From Dinoroseobacter shibae DFL 12 = DSM 16493 (GTDB lineage: Bacteria > Pseudomonadota > Alphaproteobacteria > Rhodobacterales > Rhodobacteraceae): a stretch of DNA of 64,000 nt. The stretch spans positions 682,001 to 746,000 of the forward strand of contig NC_009952.1 of NCBI RefSeq assembly GCF_000018145.1, written 5' to 3'. This document shows, piece by piece, positions 50,488 through 60,343 of the stretch (the stretch's first letter is position 1; every line of letters starts with the position of its first letter). The notes under the pieces are model-generated. The model saw nothing but the letters and a program-made list of their open reading frames with translations, was not told where the DNA came from and did not search any database. The translations under genes were made by a program, and so were the position numbers.

Positions 50488-51432
50488 ATGAGGCGTATCT
50501 TGGACGTTATTTTGCATGTGGGCGCCCATCGGACGGGCACGACAAGTTTGCAACAGACGCTGCGGCGCAATGCCTCGCGGTTGCGGGCGAGTTCGGTCGC
50601 GGTATGGGAGCCGAATGTCACCCGTGCGGCGCTCTTCGATGGGCTGGTCAAGGCTGCCGACCGGGTCACGCCGCAGGTGGCCGCGCAGGCCCGGGTATCC
50701 AGCGCGCGGGTGCGCGGCGAAATCGACCGGCTGCGCGGGACCGGAATGCGGACCCTGATCGTGAGCGAAGAGAACATGCTGGGCGCGATCCCGGCGTGCG
50801 TGGCCAGCGGGCAGCTTTACCCGGATGCGGCACGGCGTATGGCGCGCTTCCGCCCGGCCTTCGGCGCGCAATGCACGCGGATCGGCCTCGCCATCCGCAA
50901 TTACGAACGGCACTGGACCTCGATGCTCGGCTTCACGGTCAAGCATGGCGGACGGGTGCCCGACCGCGACCGTCTGGGCGCGCTGGTGGACCAGCCTCGC
51001 CGCTGGCGCGACGTGATCCGGGAGTTGCAGGTGGTGTTCCCCAGGGCCGAACTGGTGGTCTGGCCCTTCGAGGCGCTGGTGGATGTGCCACATCTGCTGG
51101 TCCCGGGGCTGACGCGGCGGGTGTTGCCCGCCCCGCTCGAGCCTGTGCCCTGCATCCACAACGCGTCGCCGGATGTGGCGCTCCTGCGCAAGGTGGTGGC
51201 CGAGGGCCCGTGCCCGCATCACCTAGCGCGCCTGCCGGAGGCAGGGCCCTGGCGCCCCTTCTCCGCGGCGCAGATCGCGCGGATGCGGGCGGCCTATGAC
51301 GACGAGATCGCATGGCTGCGCTCAGGTGCCGCCGGCGCGGTCACCTACATAGAGAGCCCCGAGTGCATCGCGGGCCTGACAGGACCAGAAAGAGGAGTGG
51401 ACCATGACGAAAGGCAAAGACGCGTGGGCTGA
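50488..51432 (+). CDS. Sulfotransferase-like P-loop protein
   Basis: 314 aa from ATG 50488 (CGAGGGATA just upstream); an ATG at 50437 would add 17 residues. [19 protein letters not shown] (residues 7-25) is a PAPS 5'-phosphosulfate loop, and [13 protein letters not shown] near 150 fits the 3'-phosphate site. A sulfotransferase role on a surface molecule is plausible but not certain. Its end overlaps the start of methylmalonyl-CoA mutase by 29 bp in another frame. Confidence 0.72.
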   Translation: MRRILDVILHVGAHRTGTTSLQQTLRRNASRLRASSVAVWEPNVTRAALFDGLVKAADRVTPQVAAQARVSSARVRGEIDRLRGTGMRTLIVSEENMLGAIPACVASGQLYPDAARRMARFRPAFGAQCTRIGLAIRNYERHWTSMLGFTVKHGGRVPDRDRLGALVDQPRRWRDVIRELQVVFPRAELVVWPFEALVDVPHLLVPGLTRRVLPAPLEPVPCIHNASPDVALLRKVVAEGPCPHHLARLPEAGPWRPFSAAQIARMRAAYDDEIAWLRSGAAGAVTYIESPECIAGLTGPERGVDHDERQRRVG

Positions 51433-53542
51433 CCTCGCCGCCAAGGAGTTGCGCGGCAAGCCGTTGGAGACGTTGACCTGGAAGACGCTGGAGGGGATCG
51501 ACGTCAAACCCCTCTATACCGCCGAGGACCTGGAGGGGCTCGACCATCTGGGATCGGTCCCCGGTCAGGCGCCCTTCACGCGCGGGGTGAAGGCCACGAT
51601 GTATGCGGGCCGCCCCTGGACGATCCGGCAATATGCGGGCTTCTCCACCGCCGAGGAGAGCAACGCGTTCTACCGCAAGGCCCTTGCCGCCGGGCAGCAG
51701 GGCGTGTCGGTGGCGTTCGATCTGGCCACCCACCGCGGCTATGACAGCGACCATCCCCGGGTGGAGGGCGATGTGGGCAAGGCCGGCGTGGCCATCGACA
51801 GTGTCGAGGACATGAAGATCCTGTTCGACGGCATCCCGCTCGATCAGGTGTCGGTCTCGATGACCATGAACGGCGCCGTGATCCCGATCCTCGCGAATTT
51901 CATCGTCACCGGCGAAGAGCAGGGCCATGACCGGTCTGTCCTGTCGGGCACGATCCAGAACGACATCCTCAAGGAATTCATGGTCCGCAACACCTATGTC
52001 TATCCGCCTGAGCCCTCGATGCGGATCATCGCGGACATCATCGAATACACCTCCGCCGAGATGCCGAAATTCAACTCGATCTCGATCTCCGGCTACCACA
52101 TGCAGGAGGCGGGCGCGAACCTGGTGCAGGAGCTGGCCTTCACCCTGGCGGACGGGCGCGAATATGTCCGCGCCGCCATCGCGCGCGGCATGGACGTGGA
52201 CAAGTTCGCAGGCAGGCTCAGCTTCTTCTTCGCCATCGGCATGAACTTCTTCATGGAAGCCGCCAAGCTGCGCGCGGCGCGGATGCTGTGGCACAAGATC
52301 ATGTCCGAGTTCGAGCCGAAGAACCCGCGCTCCATGATGCTGCGCACCCATTGCCAGACGAGCGGTGTCTCCTTGCAGGAGCAAGACCCCTACAACAACG
52401 TGATCCGCACCGCTTACGAGGCGATGAGCGCGGTTCTGGGCGGGACGCAATCGCTGCATACCAACGCGCTGGACGAGGCGATTGCCCTGCCGACGGAATT
52501 CTCGGCGCGCATCGCCCGGAACACCCAGCTGATCCTGCAGGAGGAGACCGGCGTGACCAACGTGGTCGATCCGCTGGCGGGCTCTTACTACGTCGAAAGC
52601 CTGACCAACGAGCTGGCCGAAAAGGCCTGGGCCTTGATCGAGGAGGTCGAGGAACTGGGCGGCATGACCAAGGCCGTGGCCTCTGGCATGCCCAAGCTGC
52701 GGATCGAGGAGTCCGCGGCCCGACGCCAGGCGATGATCGACAAGGGCACGGAAGTGATCGTGGGGGTCAACAAGTACCGCAAGGACAAGGAAGACCCGAT
52801 CGACATCCTGGAGATCGACAATGCCAAGGTGCGCGACGGGCAGGTGGCCCGGCTCGCGAAGATCCGCGCGGAGCGGGACGAGGCGGCCTGCGACTCGGCC
52901 CTGGCCGAGGTGGAGCGGTGCGCGGCTGAGGGGGGCAACCTTCTGGCCGCGGCGGTGGAAGCGGCTCGCGCGCGGGCCAGTGTGGGAGAAATCAGCATGG
53001 CCATGGAAAAGGTGTTCGGACGCCACCGGGCAGAGGTGAAGACGCTCGCGGGTGTCTATGGCGCGGCCTACGAGGGCGATGACGGGTTCGCCGCCATCCA
53101 GAAATCGGTGGAGGATTTCGCCGCCGAGGAAGGGCGCAGGCCCCGGATGCTCGTGGTCAAGATGGGCCAGGACGGCCATGACCGGGGCGCCAAGGTGATC
53201 GCCACCGCCTTTGCCGATATCGGGTTCGACGTGGATGTGGGGCCGCTCTTCCAGACCCCGGAAGAGGCCGCGCAGGACGCTATCGACAACGATGTGCACG
53301 TCATCGGCATCTCCAGCCAGGCCGCCGGTCACAAGACCCTTGCCCCCAAGCTGGTCGATGCGCTGAAGGCCCAGGGCGCGGGGGATATCCTGGTGATTTG
53401 CGGCGGGGTGATCCCGCAGCAGGACTACCAGTACCTCTATGACCGCGGGGTGAAGGCGATCTTCGGGCCGGGTACGAACATCCCCGAGGCGGCCCAGGAC
53501 ATCCTGCGCCTGATCCGGGAATCCCGGGCCGAAGCGGCCTGA
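51404..53542 (+). CDS. scpA: Methylmalonyl-CoA mutase
   Basis: 712 aa, the single-chain size. N-terminal TIM barrel (~1-560) binds methylmalonyl-CoA; the C-terminal B12 domain carries DGHDRG (590-595), where H592 ligates cobalt. It interconverts methylmalonyl-CoA and succinyl-CoA, completing propionate assimilation started by PccAB. AGAGGAG lies before the ATG. I see no MeaB-type chaperone or epimerase gene nearby. Confidence 0.97.
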   Translation: MTKGKDAWADLAAKELRGKPLETLTWKTLEGIDVKPLYTAEDLEGLDHLGSVPGQAPFTRGVKATMYAGRPWTIRQYAGFSTAEESNAFYRKALAAGQQGVSVAFDLATHRGYDSDHPRVEGDVGKAGVAIDSVEDMKILFDGIPLDQVSVSMTMNGAVIPILANFIVTGEEQGHDRSVLSGTIQNDILKEFMVRNTYVYPPEPSMRIIADIIEYTSAEMPKFNSISISGYHMQEAGANLVQELAFTLADGREYVRAAIARGMDVDKFAGRLSFFFAIGMNFFMEAAKLRAARMLWHKIMSEFEPKNPRSMMLRTHCQTSGVSLQEQDPYNNVIRTAYEAMSAVLGGTQSLHTNALDEAIALPTEFSARIARNTQLILQEETGVTNVVDPLAGSYYVESLTNELAEKAWALIEEVEELGGMTKAVASGMPKLRIEESAARRQAMIDKGTEVIVGVNKYRKDKEDPIDILEIDNAKVRDGQVARLAKIRAERDEAACDSALAEVERCAAEGGNLLAAAVEAARARASVGEISMAMEKVFGRHRAEVKTLAGVYGAAYEGDDGFAAIQKSVEDFAAEEGRRPRMLVVKMGQDGHDRGAKVIATAFADIGFDVDVGPLFQTPEEAAQDAIDNDVHVIGISSQAAGHKTLAPKLVDALKAQGAGDILVICGGVIPQQDYQYLYDRGVKAIFGPGTNIPEAAQDILRLIRESRAEAA

Positions 53543-53559
53543 TCGGGCCGATCTGTGTC

Positions 53560-53571
53560 GGGGGGGGGGGG
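53560..53571 (+). repeat. Run of 12 G residues
   Basis: An uninterrupted G12 tract 17 bp after the mutase stop, in the 178-bp gap before the convergent OxyR-like gene. Such tracts are slippage-prone, but the location outside any gene makes phase variation of a protein unlikely; sequencing error in length is possible. Confidence 0.6.
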
Positions 53572-53646
53572 TGGGCGCCCGCCGGGTCTGCGCGGCGCGG
53601 CCCGGCCGCGTCCGTAGCCGCAACCGACCGCGCGCCGCAGCCATGT

Positions 53647-53662
53647 CCGGGCTCAAGCCCGG
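53647..53662. terminator. Hairpin between scpA and the OxyR-like gene
   Basis: CCGGGCT (53647-53653) and AGCCCGG (53656-53662) form a perfect 7-bp stem with a 2-nt loop in the convergent intergenic region. No T-run follows, so it is a weak candidate terminator for either gene. Confidence 0.4.
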
Positions 53663-53720
53663 GAAAGGGCGGGCGCGCCCCTTGCGCCGTCTGGCACGGT
53701 CCGCCGGGTGAGACCTGCGT

Positions 53721-54650
53721 TCAGCTTTCGACCACCAGCTCCGGCCAGCGCGCCCGCACCACGTCGCGGATCACCTGCGCGATTTGTAAATTCGCTCCGG
53801 TGCGTCCCGCCCGGGTGCGCCAGACAAGGCCAACAGACCGCGCGATGGGGGCGCCGCTGAGACGGCGGACCACCACCTCCGCCCCGCGGCCCTCGATCTC
53901 CGACCGGACATAGAGCGCGGGTAGAAACGTGATCCCCATTCCCATTCCCACCATCTGGCGCAGGGCATCCAGCGATGTGCCCTCGTAGTCGCGCGCAAGC
54001 TGGGCGCCGGTCTGCTGGCAGATCGCGGTGATCTGGTCGTGCAGGTGGTAGGCGGGGCTGAGGCTCAGCACCTGCTCGCCCGCCAGATCCCGCGGCCGCA
54101 GCACCTCCTTGTCGAGCAGGGGGTGATCGGCGGGCAGGGCCAGCAGCAACGGTTCGCGGAACAGCCGCGCGGTGGTGTAATCGGCCCCGGTCACCGGCAG
54201 CTGCGTCAGGATCACGTCATGCTCGCCGCGCGCGAGGTCCTGTTCCAGCAGCCGTGGCGCATCCTCGCGAATGTAGATCCGCAGGTCCGGGTGCGCCGCG
54301 TGGAGCGCGCCGACCACATGGGGCAGCAGGTAGGGCCCCAGCGTTGCCTTGGCCCCCAGCCGGATGGTGCCGACCACCCCGTCGCGCGCGGTGCCCGCGA
54401 AATCGACCAGGCTCTGGACATCGTCGAGGATGCGCCGGGCGCGCAACACGACCTCCCGGCCGACCTGGGTCAGGCGCACGCCGCCGCGCCCACGCTCCAC
54501 CAGGGCAACGCCCAAGGTGTCTTCCAGGTTCTGGATCTGTGCGCTCAGGGACGGTTGGGTCACGCCCACCCGTTCGGCGGCGCGCCGAAAATGCGCCGTT
54601 TCCTCGATCGCGACGAGGAATTGCAACTGTCTGAGGGTGGGGCCGGCCAT
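53721..54650 (-). CDS. OxyR-like LysR regulator lacking the peroxidatic Cys
   Basis: 309 aa. Winged helix at 5-65 (HFRRAAERVGVTQPSLSAQI) and an OxyR-type effector domain. By alignment of the L-x-D-Q stretch, E. coli C199 corresponds to H202 here (PAYHLHDQITAIC) while C208 matches C211, so the disulfide switch cannot form. The gene is preceded by a canonical ATAG-N7-CTAT half-operator 13 bp upstream of its ATG, indicating OxyR-like DNA recognition and autoregulation. Another ligand or redox chemistry must be sensed. Confidence 0.85.
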   Translation of the reverse strand: MAGPTLRQLQFLVAIEETAHFRRAAERVGVTQPSLSAQIQNLEDTLGVALVERGRGGVRLTQVGREVVLRARRILDDVQSLVDFAGTARDGVVGTIRLGAKATLGPYLLPHVVGALHAAHPDLRIYIREDAPRLLEQDLARGEHDVILTQLPVTGADYTTARLFREPLLLALPADHPLLDKEVLRPRDLAGEQVLSLSPAYHLHDQITAICQQTGAQLARDYEGTSLDALRQMVGMGMGITFLPALYVRSEIEGRGAEVVVRRLSGAPIARSVGLVWRTRAGRTGANLQIAQVIRDVVRARWPELVVES

Positions 54651-54662
54651 GGGATGCCTTTG

Positions 54663-54677
54663 ATAGGAATAAACTAT
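54663..54677. promoter_or_regulatory. OxyR-type operator (ATAG-N7-CTAT)
   Basis: ATAG at 54663-54666, seven bases, CTAT at 54674-54677: the exact core spacing of OxyR half-sites. It lies in the divergent region between the OxyR-like gene and the leader transcript preceding mrpA. The second half-site expected one turn further right is not conserved. Confidence 0.6.
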
Positions 54678-54768
54678 CGAAATTTCTTAAGCCATCGGCT
54701 TTTTATTTTCAATACGGGTCGCATATTGCTATTCATCGAAGGCGGCAACGCCACGGGAGGTAACGATC

Positions 54769-54855
54769 TTGTCCACGTCCTTCATGTTTCCTCATGTCGG
54801 GCAGGATTGGAGCCGAGATACGGGCCACGACCAGAGGAGAGTTCCTTTCCTCTAG
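54769..54855 (+). CDS. Candidate 28-residue leader peptide
   Basis: TTG start at 54769 with GGGAGGT (54755-54761) seven bases upstream, TAG at 54853-54855. The peptide begins MSTSFMFPHVGQDW and ends RRVPFL. It is too short for standard gene calling. Its final codons overlap the first segment of an alternative hairpin set, followed by an intrinsic terminator, the layout of ribosome-controlled attenuators. Translation is not proven; an internal ATG at 54784 is an alternative start. Confidence 0.45.
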   Translation: MSTSFMFPHVGQDWSRDTGHDQRRVPFL

Positions 54856-54878
54856 GCCTGTGCCGTCCTCTGGACGGC
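54831..54878 (+). promoter_or_regulatory. Mutually exclusive hairpins in the mrp leader
   Basis: CCAGAGGA (54831-54838) can pair with TCCTCT (54848-54853) or, over all eight bases, with TCCTCTGG (54866-54873). The latter is also the core of a perfect hairpin GCCGTCC-TCT-GGACGGC (54862-54878). These pairings exclude each other, and the first segment lies in the last codons of the small ORF. This is what a switching leader RNA would look like; the signal is unknown. Confidence 0.5.
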
Positions 54879-54881
54879 TGA

Positions 54882-54923
54882 GGGTCGCGCCACATCCGGG
54901 GCCGTGGCGCGACCCTTTTATTT
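54882..54923 (+). terminator. Strong intrinsic terminator upstream of mrpA
   Basis: A perfect 12-bp GC-rich stem, GGGTCGCGCCAC (54882-54893) / GTGGCGCGACCC (54904-54915), with a 10-nt loop and the T-rich tail TTTTATTT (54916-54923). It ends 80 bp before the mrpA ATG and points in the mrp direction. It either ends a short independent RNA that starts after the OxyR-like gene or attenuates the mrp operon. The rest of the 353-bp gap (54651-55003) contains no larger gene. Confidence 0.85.
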
Positions 54924-55003
54924 AGATTGCCCCAGCTGCCTACACAGCTAGGTACTAACCAGACGCGGTGCAGCCCTGTACCCCAACTATAGAACGTGTG
55001 CCC

Positions 55004-57244
55004 ATGCCCCGGCTCCTGACTCTTGTTCCCGCAGCTCTGATGGCTCTGACCGCGGCGTGGTTCGCGCAGTTCATCCCCCAGGTCGCCTCCGGAGAGATCC
55101 TGACCTGGTCGCGGCCCTGGATTCCCGGCCTCGACATCGAGGTCGCCTTCCTGCTGGATGGCCTGTCGATGCTGTTCGCGCTGATGGTGACGGGGATCGG
55201 TGCGATCATCTTCCTCTATTCCGCGGTCTATTTCAAAGGGCATCCGAAGCTGACCATGCTTCTGACGCTTCTGTTCCTGTTCGCGGTGTCCATGCTGGGC
55301 ATGGTGCTGGCCGACGACATGGTCACCTTCTTCGTGTTCTGGGAGGGCACGACGATCACGTCCTTCCTGCTCGTGGGTTTCGACCACGAGAAAACCAAGG
55401 CGCGCGACAACGCTCTGCAGGCGCTGCTGGTCACGGGGCTGGGTGGTCTGGCCTTGTTGGCGGGGCTGATCCTGCTGGGGGCTGAGGCTGGCACCTTCCG
55501 GATCTCCGAGATGAACGCGGCGGCGGGCGCGATCCAGGCTTCGGCCATGTATGTGCCGATCCTGGTGCTGGTCTTCATCGGGGCGTTCACGAAATCCGCG
55601 CAATTTCCCTTCCACTTCTGGTTGCCGGGGGCCATGGCGGCCCCGACGCCCGTGAGCGCTTATCTGCACTCGGCAACCATGGTGAAGGCGGGGATCTACC
55701 TGCTGGCGCGGTTCACCCCGGCCTTGGGCGGCACGGAAGTGTGGTTCTGGATCCTGACCATCGTCGGTGCGATCACCATGGTCTGGAGTTCGGTGCTCGC
55801 GCTCAAGCAGACCGACCTGAAGCTGATGCTCGCCTATACCACGGTCATGGCACTTGGCGCGCTGACCATGATGCTGGGTGGCGGGACGCGTTACGCGGTG
55901 ATGACCGTTTCGGTCTTCCTGGTGGTGCACGCACTTTACAAGGCCGCGCTGTTTCTCACCGTGGGGCTCATCGACAAGGGCACCGGCACGCGGGAGGTCG
56001 GGCAACTCGGCGGGCTGCGACGGGAAATGCCGATCACCTTCTGGATCGCCATTCTGGCGGCCCTGTCCATGGCCGGCATGGCGCCCTTTGTCGGCTTCAT
56101 CGGCAAGGAGCTGATGTACGAGGCCGCCCTCGGGGTCGAGACCGAGCCGCTCTTCGTGGTGACCGCGGCGCTCCTTGCCAATGCCAACATGGTGGCGGCG
56201 GCGGCCCTCGTGGCGATCTCGCCCTTCTTCGGCGCGCGCGTTGCGCCGCCCAAGTCACCCGCGGACCCGACCCCGTGGCTCTGGATCGGTCCGGCGCTCC
56301 TGGCGGCGCTGGGCCTTGCTTTCGGGCTTGTGCCGGCCTTGATCGATGGTCCGATCATCACCCCGGTGGTGCAGTCCATCCTGCCGGGCGAGGAGGCGGT
56401 GTATCTCAAGCTCTGGCACGGGGTGAATCTGCCACTGATGCTGTCGATCCTGACCTTTGCCCTGGGCTTTGCGCTCTATTACGGGCGGGACAAGATCCGC
56501 GGCTCGCTGCAGAGCGCGAACTTCACCGGCGGGCTGGATGCCAACGACACCTACAATCTGCTTCTGACCTCCTTCAAGCGCTTCGCGGCCTGGTCGGCGC
56601 GGACCGTGCAGGGCGGCAAGATGACGGTCTATCTGCGCACGGCCTTCGCGGTGCTGGCACTTCTGATGTGGGGCGCGCACCTGGCCTCGCGGGATGCGTT
56701 CAACCCGCCGGTCGAGGGCATCGCGCTGATCCCCATGGTGATCTGCCTGTTGATCGCGGTGTCGGCGGCGGTGGTGCTGACCACGGGCTCGCGGCTCTAC
56801 GGCCTCACCGCCCTGGGCATCACCGGGGCCGGGATCGCGATCCTGTTCGTGTTCTATTCGGCCATCGATGTGGCCATCACCCAACTGCTGGTCGAGATGC
56901 TGGTGGTGATCATCCTCGCCGTGGCGCTGGTCAAGCTGCCCAACATGCCACGGGAGCCGAATTTCCGCGCCGGTGACGCGCTGATCGCCACGGCGCTCGG
57001 GCTGGGCGTGGCCTTCGTGGTCGCCTCGGTGCTGATGCAGCCCTTCGATCCGCGTATCAACGAGTTTTTCAACGCCGCAAGCTACCCCGAGGCGCTGGGC
57101 CGCAACGTGGTCAACGTGATCCTGGTGGACTTCCGGGCGCTGGATACCCTGGGCGAGGTGGCCGTGGTGCTGGTCGCCGCGATCTCGGCGGCGGCGGCCC
57201 TGACCGCGGGGCTGCGTGCCGGGCGAAAAGAGAAAGAAGAATGA
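55004..57244 (+). CDS. mrpA: Na+/H+ antiporter subunit MrpA (MnhA/PhaA)
   Basis: 746 aa from the ATG at 55004; in-frame GTGs at 54968 and 54998 are less likely. About 20 membrane segments. Related to NuoL of complex [19 protein letters not shown] near 115 and [20 protein letters not shown] near 205, with an MrpA-specific C-terminal NuoJ-like part ([20 protein letters not shown]). Proton-conducting core of the hetero-oligomeric antiporter that handles Na+ and alkaline stress. Overlaps mrpB by 4 bp. Confidence 0.95.
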   Translation: MPRLLTLVPAALMALTAAWFAQFIPQVASGEILTWSRPWIPGLDIEVAFLLDGLSMLFALMVTGIGAIIFLYSAVYFKGHPKLTMLLTLLFLFAVSMLGMVLADDMVTFFVFWEGTTITSFLLVGFDHEKTKARDNALQALLVTGLGGLALLAGLILLGAEAGTFRISEMNAAAGAIQASAMYVPILVLVFIGAFTKSAQFPFHFWLPGAMAAPTPVSAYLHSATMVKAGIYLLARFTPALGGTEVWFWILTIVGAITMVWSSVLALKQTDLKLMLAYTTVMALGALTMMLGGGTRYAVMTVSVFLVVHALYKAALFLTVGLIDKGTGTREVGQLGGLRREMPITFWIAILAALSMAGMAPFVGFIGKELMYEAALGVETEPLFVVTAALLANANMVAAAALVAISPFFGARVAPPKSPADPTPWLWIGPALLAALGLAFGLVPALIDGPIITPVVQSILPGEEAVYLKLWHGVNLPLMLSILTFALGFALYYGRDKIRGSLQSANFTGGLDANDTYNLLLTSFKRFAAWSARTVQGGKMTVYLRTAFAVLALLMWGAHLASRDAFNPPVEGIALIPMVICLLIAVSAAVVLTTGSRLYGLTALGITGAGIAILFVFYSAIDVAITQLLVEMLVVIILAVALVKLPNMPREPNFRAGDALIATALGLGVAFVVASVLMQPFDPRINEFFNAASYPEALGRNVVNVILVDFRALDTLGEVAVVLVAAISAAAALTAGLRAGRKEKEE

Positions 57245-57693
57245 ATTCCACGATCCTGAGAACCGCGACGCGGGTGCTTGTCCCGCTGTTCCTGCTGATG
57301 TCGCTGCTGATCCTGTGGCGCGGCCACAATGCGCCCGGGGGGGGCTTCATCGGTGGCCTGATGGCGGTGATCGCCGTGGCGCTCTATGCGCTGGCCGAGG
57401 GCGTGGCCGAGGCGCGGCGGTTCCTGCGGCTCGACGCGCTGTCGCTGGCGGGGCTGGGGCTGTCGATGTCCATCGCGGGCGGGCTCTGGGGTGCGGCGGT
57501 GGGCGGCGCCTTTCTGCAAGGGGTCTGGCCATTCTACGGTTACGTGCCCGGCGAAGGCACGTCGGGCTGGCCGGTGGGGTCGATCCTGTTGTTCGATACG
57601 GGGGTGTTCGTGACCGTGCTGGGCGCGGTCTGCGCGATCCTGTTCGCGCTCGAAGACGCGGTCGATGCCGAGCCGCAAGAGGACCAGCGCTGA
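57241..57693 (+). CDS. mrpB: Na+/H+ antiporter subunit MrpB
   Basis: 150 aa, four membrane segments. [19 protein letters not shown] near residue 23 is the conserved MrpB signature. In many alphaproteobacteria MrpA and MrpB are fused; here they are separate genes overlapping by ATGA. Ends one base into the mrpC ATG. Confidence 0.95.
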   Translation: MNSTILRTATRVLVPLFLLMSLLILWRGHNAPGGGFIGGLMAVIAVALYALAEGVAEARRFLRLDALSLAGLGLSMSIAGGLWGAAVGGAFLQGVWPFYGYVPGEGTSGWPVGSILLFDTGVFVTVLGAVCAILFALEDAVDAEPQEDQR

Positions 57694-58112
57694 TGGAACT
57701 GGTCATTGCCGCCCTTGTGGGCTTTCTCGTGGCCGGGGGCGCCTACCTGATGATGAGTGGTCAGCTCATCCGGTTCCTGTTCGGACTGGTGCTGCTGTCC
57801 AACGCGGCCAACCTGGGCATTTTCGCCTCCGGGCGGCTGACCTACGCGACACCGCCCTTCGTGCCCGAGGGGTCCACCGCGACCGCCGTGACGGCGGCCA
57901 ACGCGTTGCCGCAGGCGCTGATCCTGACGGCGATCGTGATCGGCTTCGGCCTGCTGGCCTTTGCGCTGGCGCTGGCCTTCCGCGCCTGGCAGAGCCTCGG
58001 GACGGTGGAGATGGACGCGATGCGCGCCTGTGAACCGCTGGAGCCGCCGACCCCGCCCGTGGCCAGTACGCCGACCCCGGTCACGGGCAGTCGCAGGGAG
58101 GCCGCGGAATGA
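57693..58112 (+). CDS. mrpC: Na+/H+ antiporter subunit MrpC
   Basis: 139 aa, three membrane segments; NuoK-like. GAYLMMSGQLIRFLFGLVLL and NALPQALILTAIVIGFGLLA are typical. The C-terminal ~30 residues (PPTPPVASTPTPVTG) form a longer Pro-rich tail than most MrpC proteins have. Overlaps mrpD by 4 bp. Confidence 0.95.
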   Translation: MELVIAALVGFLVAGGAYLMMSGQLIRFLFGLVLLSNAANLGIFASGRLTYATPPFVPEGSTATAVTAANALPQALILTAIVIGFGLLAFALALAFRAWQSLGTVEMDAMRACEPLEPPTPPVASTPTPVTGSRREAAE

Positions 58113-59644
58113 TCCTCGTCTGGCCCATCGTCATCCCGATGATCACGGCGGTGATCACGCTGCTCTTGCGCAAGACCGCGCTGGCCTATCACGTGTCCCT
58201 TCTGGGGTCCGTGGCGCTGCTCGGCTCCGGGCTGATCCTGTTGCGGGCGGTGCTGACCGGTGGCCCCATGGCCGCGCAGATGGGCGGCTGGGAGGCACCG
58301 TTCGGCATCACGCTCTTTGCCGATATCCTGTCGGCGGCGATGGTGGTCATCGCGGGCATCGTGGCGGTCGCGGTGATCGTCTACAGCCGGTTCGACGTGA
58401 CCGAGGATGAAAAACGCGTGGGCTTTCATGCCCTGAGCCATGCCCTGCTGGTCGGGGTCTGCGGTGCGTTCCTGACCGGCGATATCTTCAACCTCTATGT
58501 CTGGTTCGAGGTGATGCTGATCGCGTCCTTCGGCCTGCTGGTGATCGGCGGGCGGCGGGACCAGATCGATGCGGCGGTGAAATATGTCGGTCTGAACCTG
58601 GTGGCCACGCTCGCCTTCCTGACCGGCGTCGGGATCCTCTATGGCGCGGCGGGCACGCTGAACATGGCCGACCTGCACCTGGTGCTCGCGGACCGGCAGT
58701 CCGAGACCGCCGTGCTGGCCTCCGCGGCGCTCTTGCTGTTCGCGTTCGGGGCCAAGGCCGCGATGTTCCCGGTCTTTGCCTGGCTGCCCGCGTCCTATCA
58801 CACGCCGGCCTTTGCGACCTCGGCGCTTTTTGCGGCGCTGCTGACCAAGGTGGGGGTCTATGCGCTCCTGCGGGTGTTCACGGTGGTCTATGACGGCGGC
58901 GGCGGCTTCATTCAGCCGATCCTGCTGATCGGTGCGGTGCTGACCATGGTGATCGGCGTGCTCGGGGCCGCGGCGCAGAACGATGTGCGTCGCATCCTGT
59001 CGTTCCACATCATCAGCCAGATCGGCTACATGGTGCTGGGCCTTGCCCTCTTCACGCCTTTGGCGATCATCGGGGCGATCTTCTACCTGTTCCATCATAT
59101 CATCGTGAAGGCCAACCTGTTCTTCGTGGCGGGCCTGATCAAGCTGAAGGCCGGGTCGGAGGAGCTCGACAAGATCGGCGGGTTGCTGAAAGCCTCGCCC
59201 TTTCTGGCCATCCTGTTCCTGATCCCCGCGCTCAGCCTCGCGGGCATCCCGCCGCTCTCGGGTTTCTGGGCGAAGTTTATCATCGTGCAGGCGAGCCTGG
59301 AGGCGCGCGACTGGTGGGTGGCGCTGGCAGCCCTGGCCGTGGGGCTGATCACGCTCTTCTCGATGACGAAGATCTGGCTCGCGGCCTTCTGGAAGGATCA
59401 TCCGGACGCGGCCTTCGCCAAGGGCCCCGTCATGCCGCGCAGCATGACCGCCCCGATCGCGGTACTGGCGGTGATGACGGTGATCATCGGTCTCGGCGCC
59501 GGGCCGCTCTATACCGTGGCCGAGGAGGCGGCGATCACGCTGCTGGATCCGCTGGCTTATGTCGAGGTCGTGCTGGGGCCCGAGGTGGCCGAGACCGCCC
59601 GGGCCGAGCGGGCGGCGACCCAACTGGCGGAGGTGTCGCAATGA
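58109..59644 (+). CDS. mrpD: Na+/H+ antiporter subunit MrpD
   Basis: 511 aa, about 14 membrane segments; NuoN/NuoM-like proton channel. YVWFEVMLIASFGLLVIGG near 130 holds the conserved Glu, FGAKAAMFPVFAWLPASYH near 213 the conserved Lys, and HHIIVKANLFFVAGLI near 329. Works as the second proton-translocating subunit with MrpA. Overlaps mrpE by 4 bp. Confidence 0.96.
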   Translation: MILVWPIVIPMITAVITLLLRKTALAYHVSLLGSVALLGSGLILLRAVLTGGPMAAQMGGWEAPFGITLFADILSAAMVVIAGIVAVAVIVYSRFDVTEDEKRVGFHALSHALLVGVCGAFLTGDIFNLYVWFEVMLIASFGLLVIGGRRDQIDAAVKYVGLNLVATLAFLTGVGILYGAAGTLNMADLHLVLADRQSETAVLASAALLLFAFGAKAAMFPVFAWLPASYHTPAFATSALFAALLTKVGVYALLRVFTVVYDGGGGFIQPILLIGAVLTMVIGVLGAAAQNDVRRILSFHIISQIGYMVLGLALFTPLAIIGAIFYLFHHIIVKANLFFVAGLIKLKAGSEELDKIGGLLKASPFLAILFLIPALSLAGIPPLSGFWAKFIIVQASLEARDWWVALAALAVGLITLFSMTKIWLAAFWKDHPDAAFAKGPVMPRSMTAPIAVLAVMTVIIGLGAGPLYTVAEEAAITLLDPLAYVEVVLGPEVAETARAERAATQLAEVSQ

Positions 59645-59994
59645 AGCTGGTGCTGCGGATCTATTACTCGATCAATCTCTTCGTCTATTTCCTCTACGAG
59701 CTGTTGGTTTCCAGCGTGCAGGTGGCCTGGGACGTGCTGACGCCCGAGATGAAGGCGCGGCCCATCCTGGTCGTCGTCCCGCTCGACGCCAAGACAGACC
59801 TGGAACTGATGCTGACCGCCAATATCATCTCGCTCACGCCCGGAACGCTGTCGATCGACCTGAGCGCCGATCGCACCGAGTTGCTCGTGCATTCGATGTT
59901 CGGGGCCAAGGACCCGGAGGGCGAGATCGCGGCCATGAAACACGGGATCGAACGGCGCGTTCTGCGCGCGACACGGGGGGTGCATCTTGCTTGA
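59641..59994 (+). CDS. mrpE: Na+/H+ antiporter subunit MrpE
   Basis: 117 aa; shorter than the ~160-residue MrpE of Bacillus, mainly through a shortened N-terminal membrane region. LMLTANIISLTPGTLSIDL near 60 is the family signature. Overlaps mrpF by 8 bp. Required for assembly of the complex. Confidence 0.93.
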   Translation: MKLVLRIYYSINLFVYFLYELLVSSVQVAWDVLTPEMKARPILVVVPLDAKTDLELMLTANIISLTPGTLSIDLSADRTELLVHSMFGAKDPEGEIAAMKHGIERRVLRATRGVHLA

Positions 59995-60343
59995 GTTCTT
60001 CAGTTCGCTGCTGATCGAGACCCGGCAGACCGGGCCGCTGGGCGTGGCGGTGCTGCTGTCTTTCGTGATGGTGGTCGCGGCCCTGGTGCTGTCGACCATC
60101 CGCCTGTTGCGCGGCCCGACCCTGCCCGACCGGGTGGTGGCCCTCGACCTGATCTCGATCCTTCTGGTGGCGCTGCTGACGCTGTTCGCGATCTCCAGCC
60201 AGGTGGATGCCTATCTCGACGCCGCCATCGTGCTGGCGCTGGTCGCCTTTCTCGGGACCGTGGCGCTGGCGCGGTTCGTGCTGCGCTCGGGGCGCAACTA
60301 CAAGAGCGGTACGCCGATGCCCCCGGGGGAGGAGCGGCCATGA
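59987..60343 (+). CDS. mrpF: Na+/H+ antiporter subunit MrpF
   Basis: 118 aa with a TTG start at 59987 overlapping mrpE; three membrane segments. LLRGPTLPDRVVALDLIS near 42 is diagnostic and contains the conserved Asp. The N-terminal ~20 residues exceed the usual length. Overlaps mrpG by 4 bp. Confidence 0.94.
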   Translation: MLEFFSSLLIETRQTGPLGVAVLLSFVMVVAALVLSTIRLLRGPTLPDRVVALDLISILLVALLTLFAISSQVDAYLDAAIVLALVAFLGTVALARFVLRSGRNYKSGTPMPPGEERP

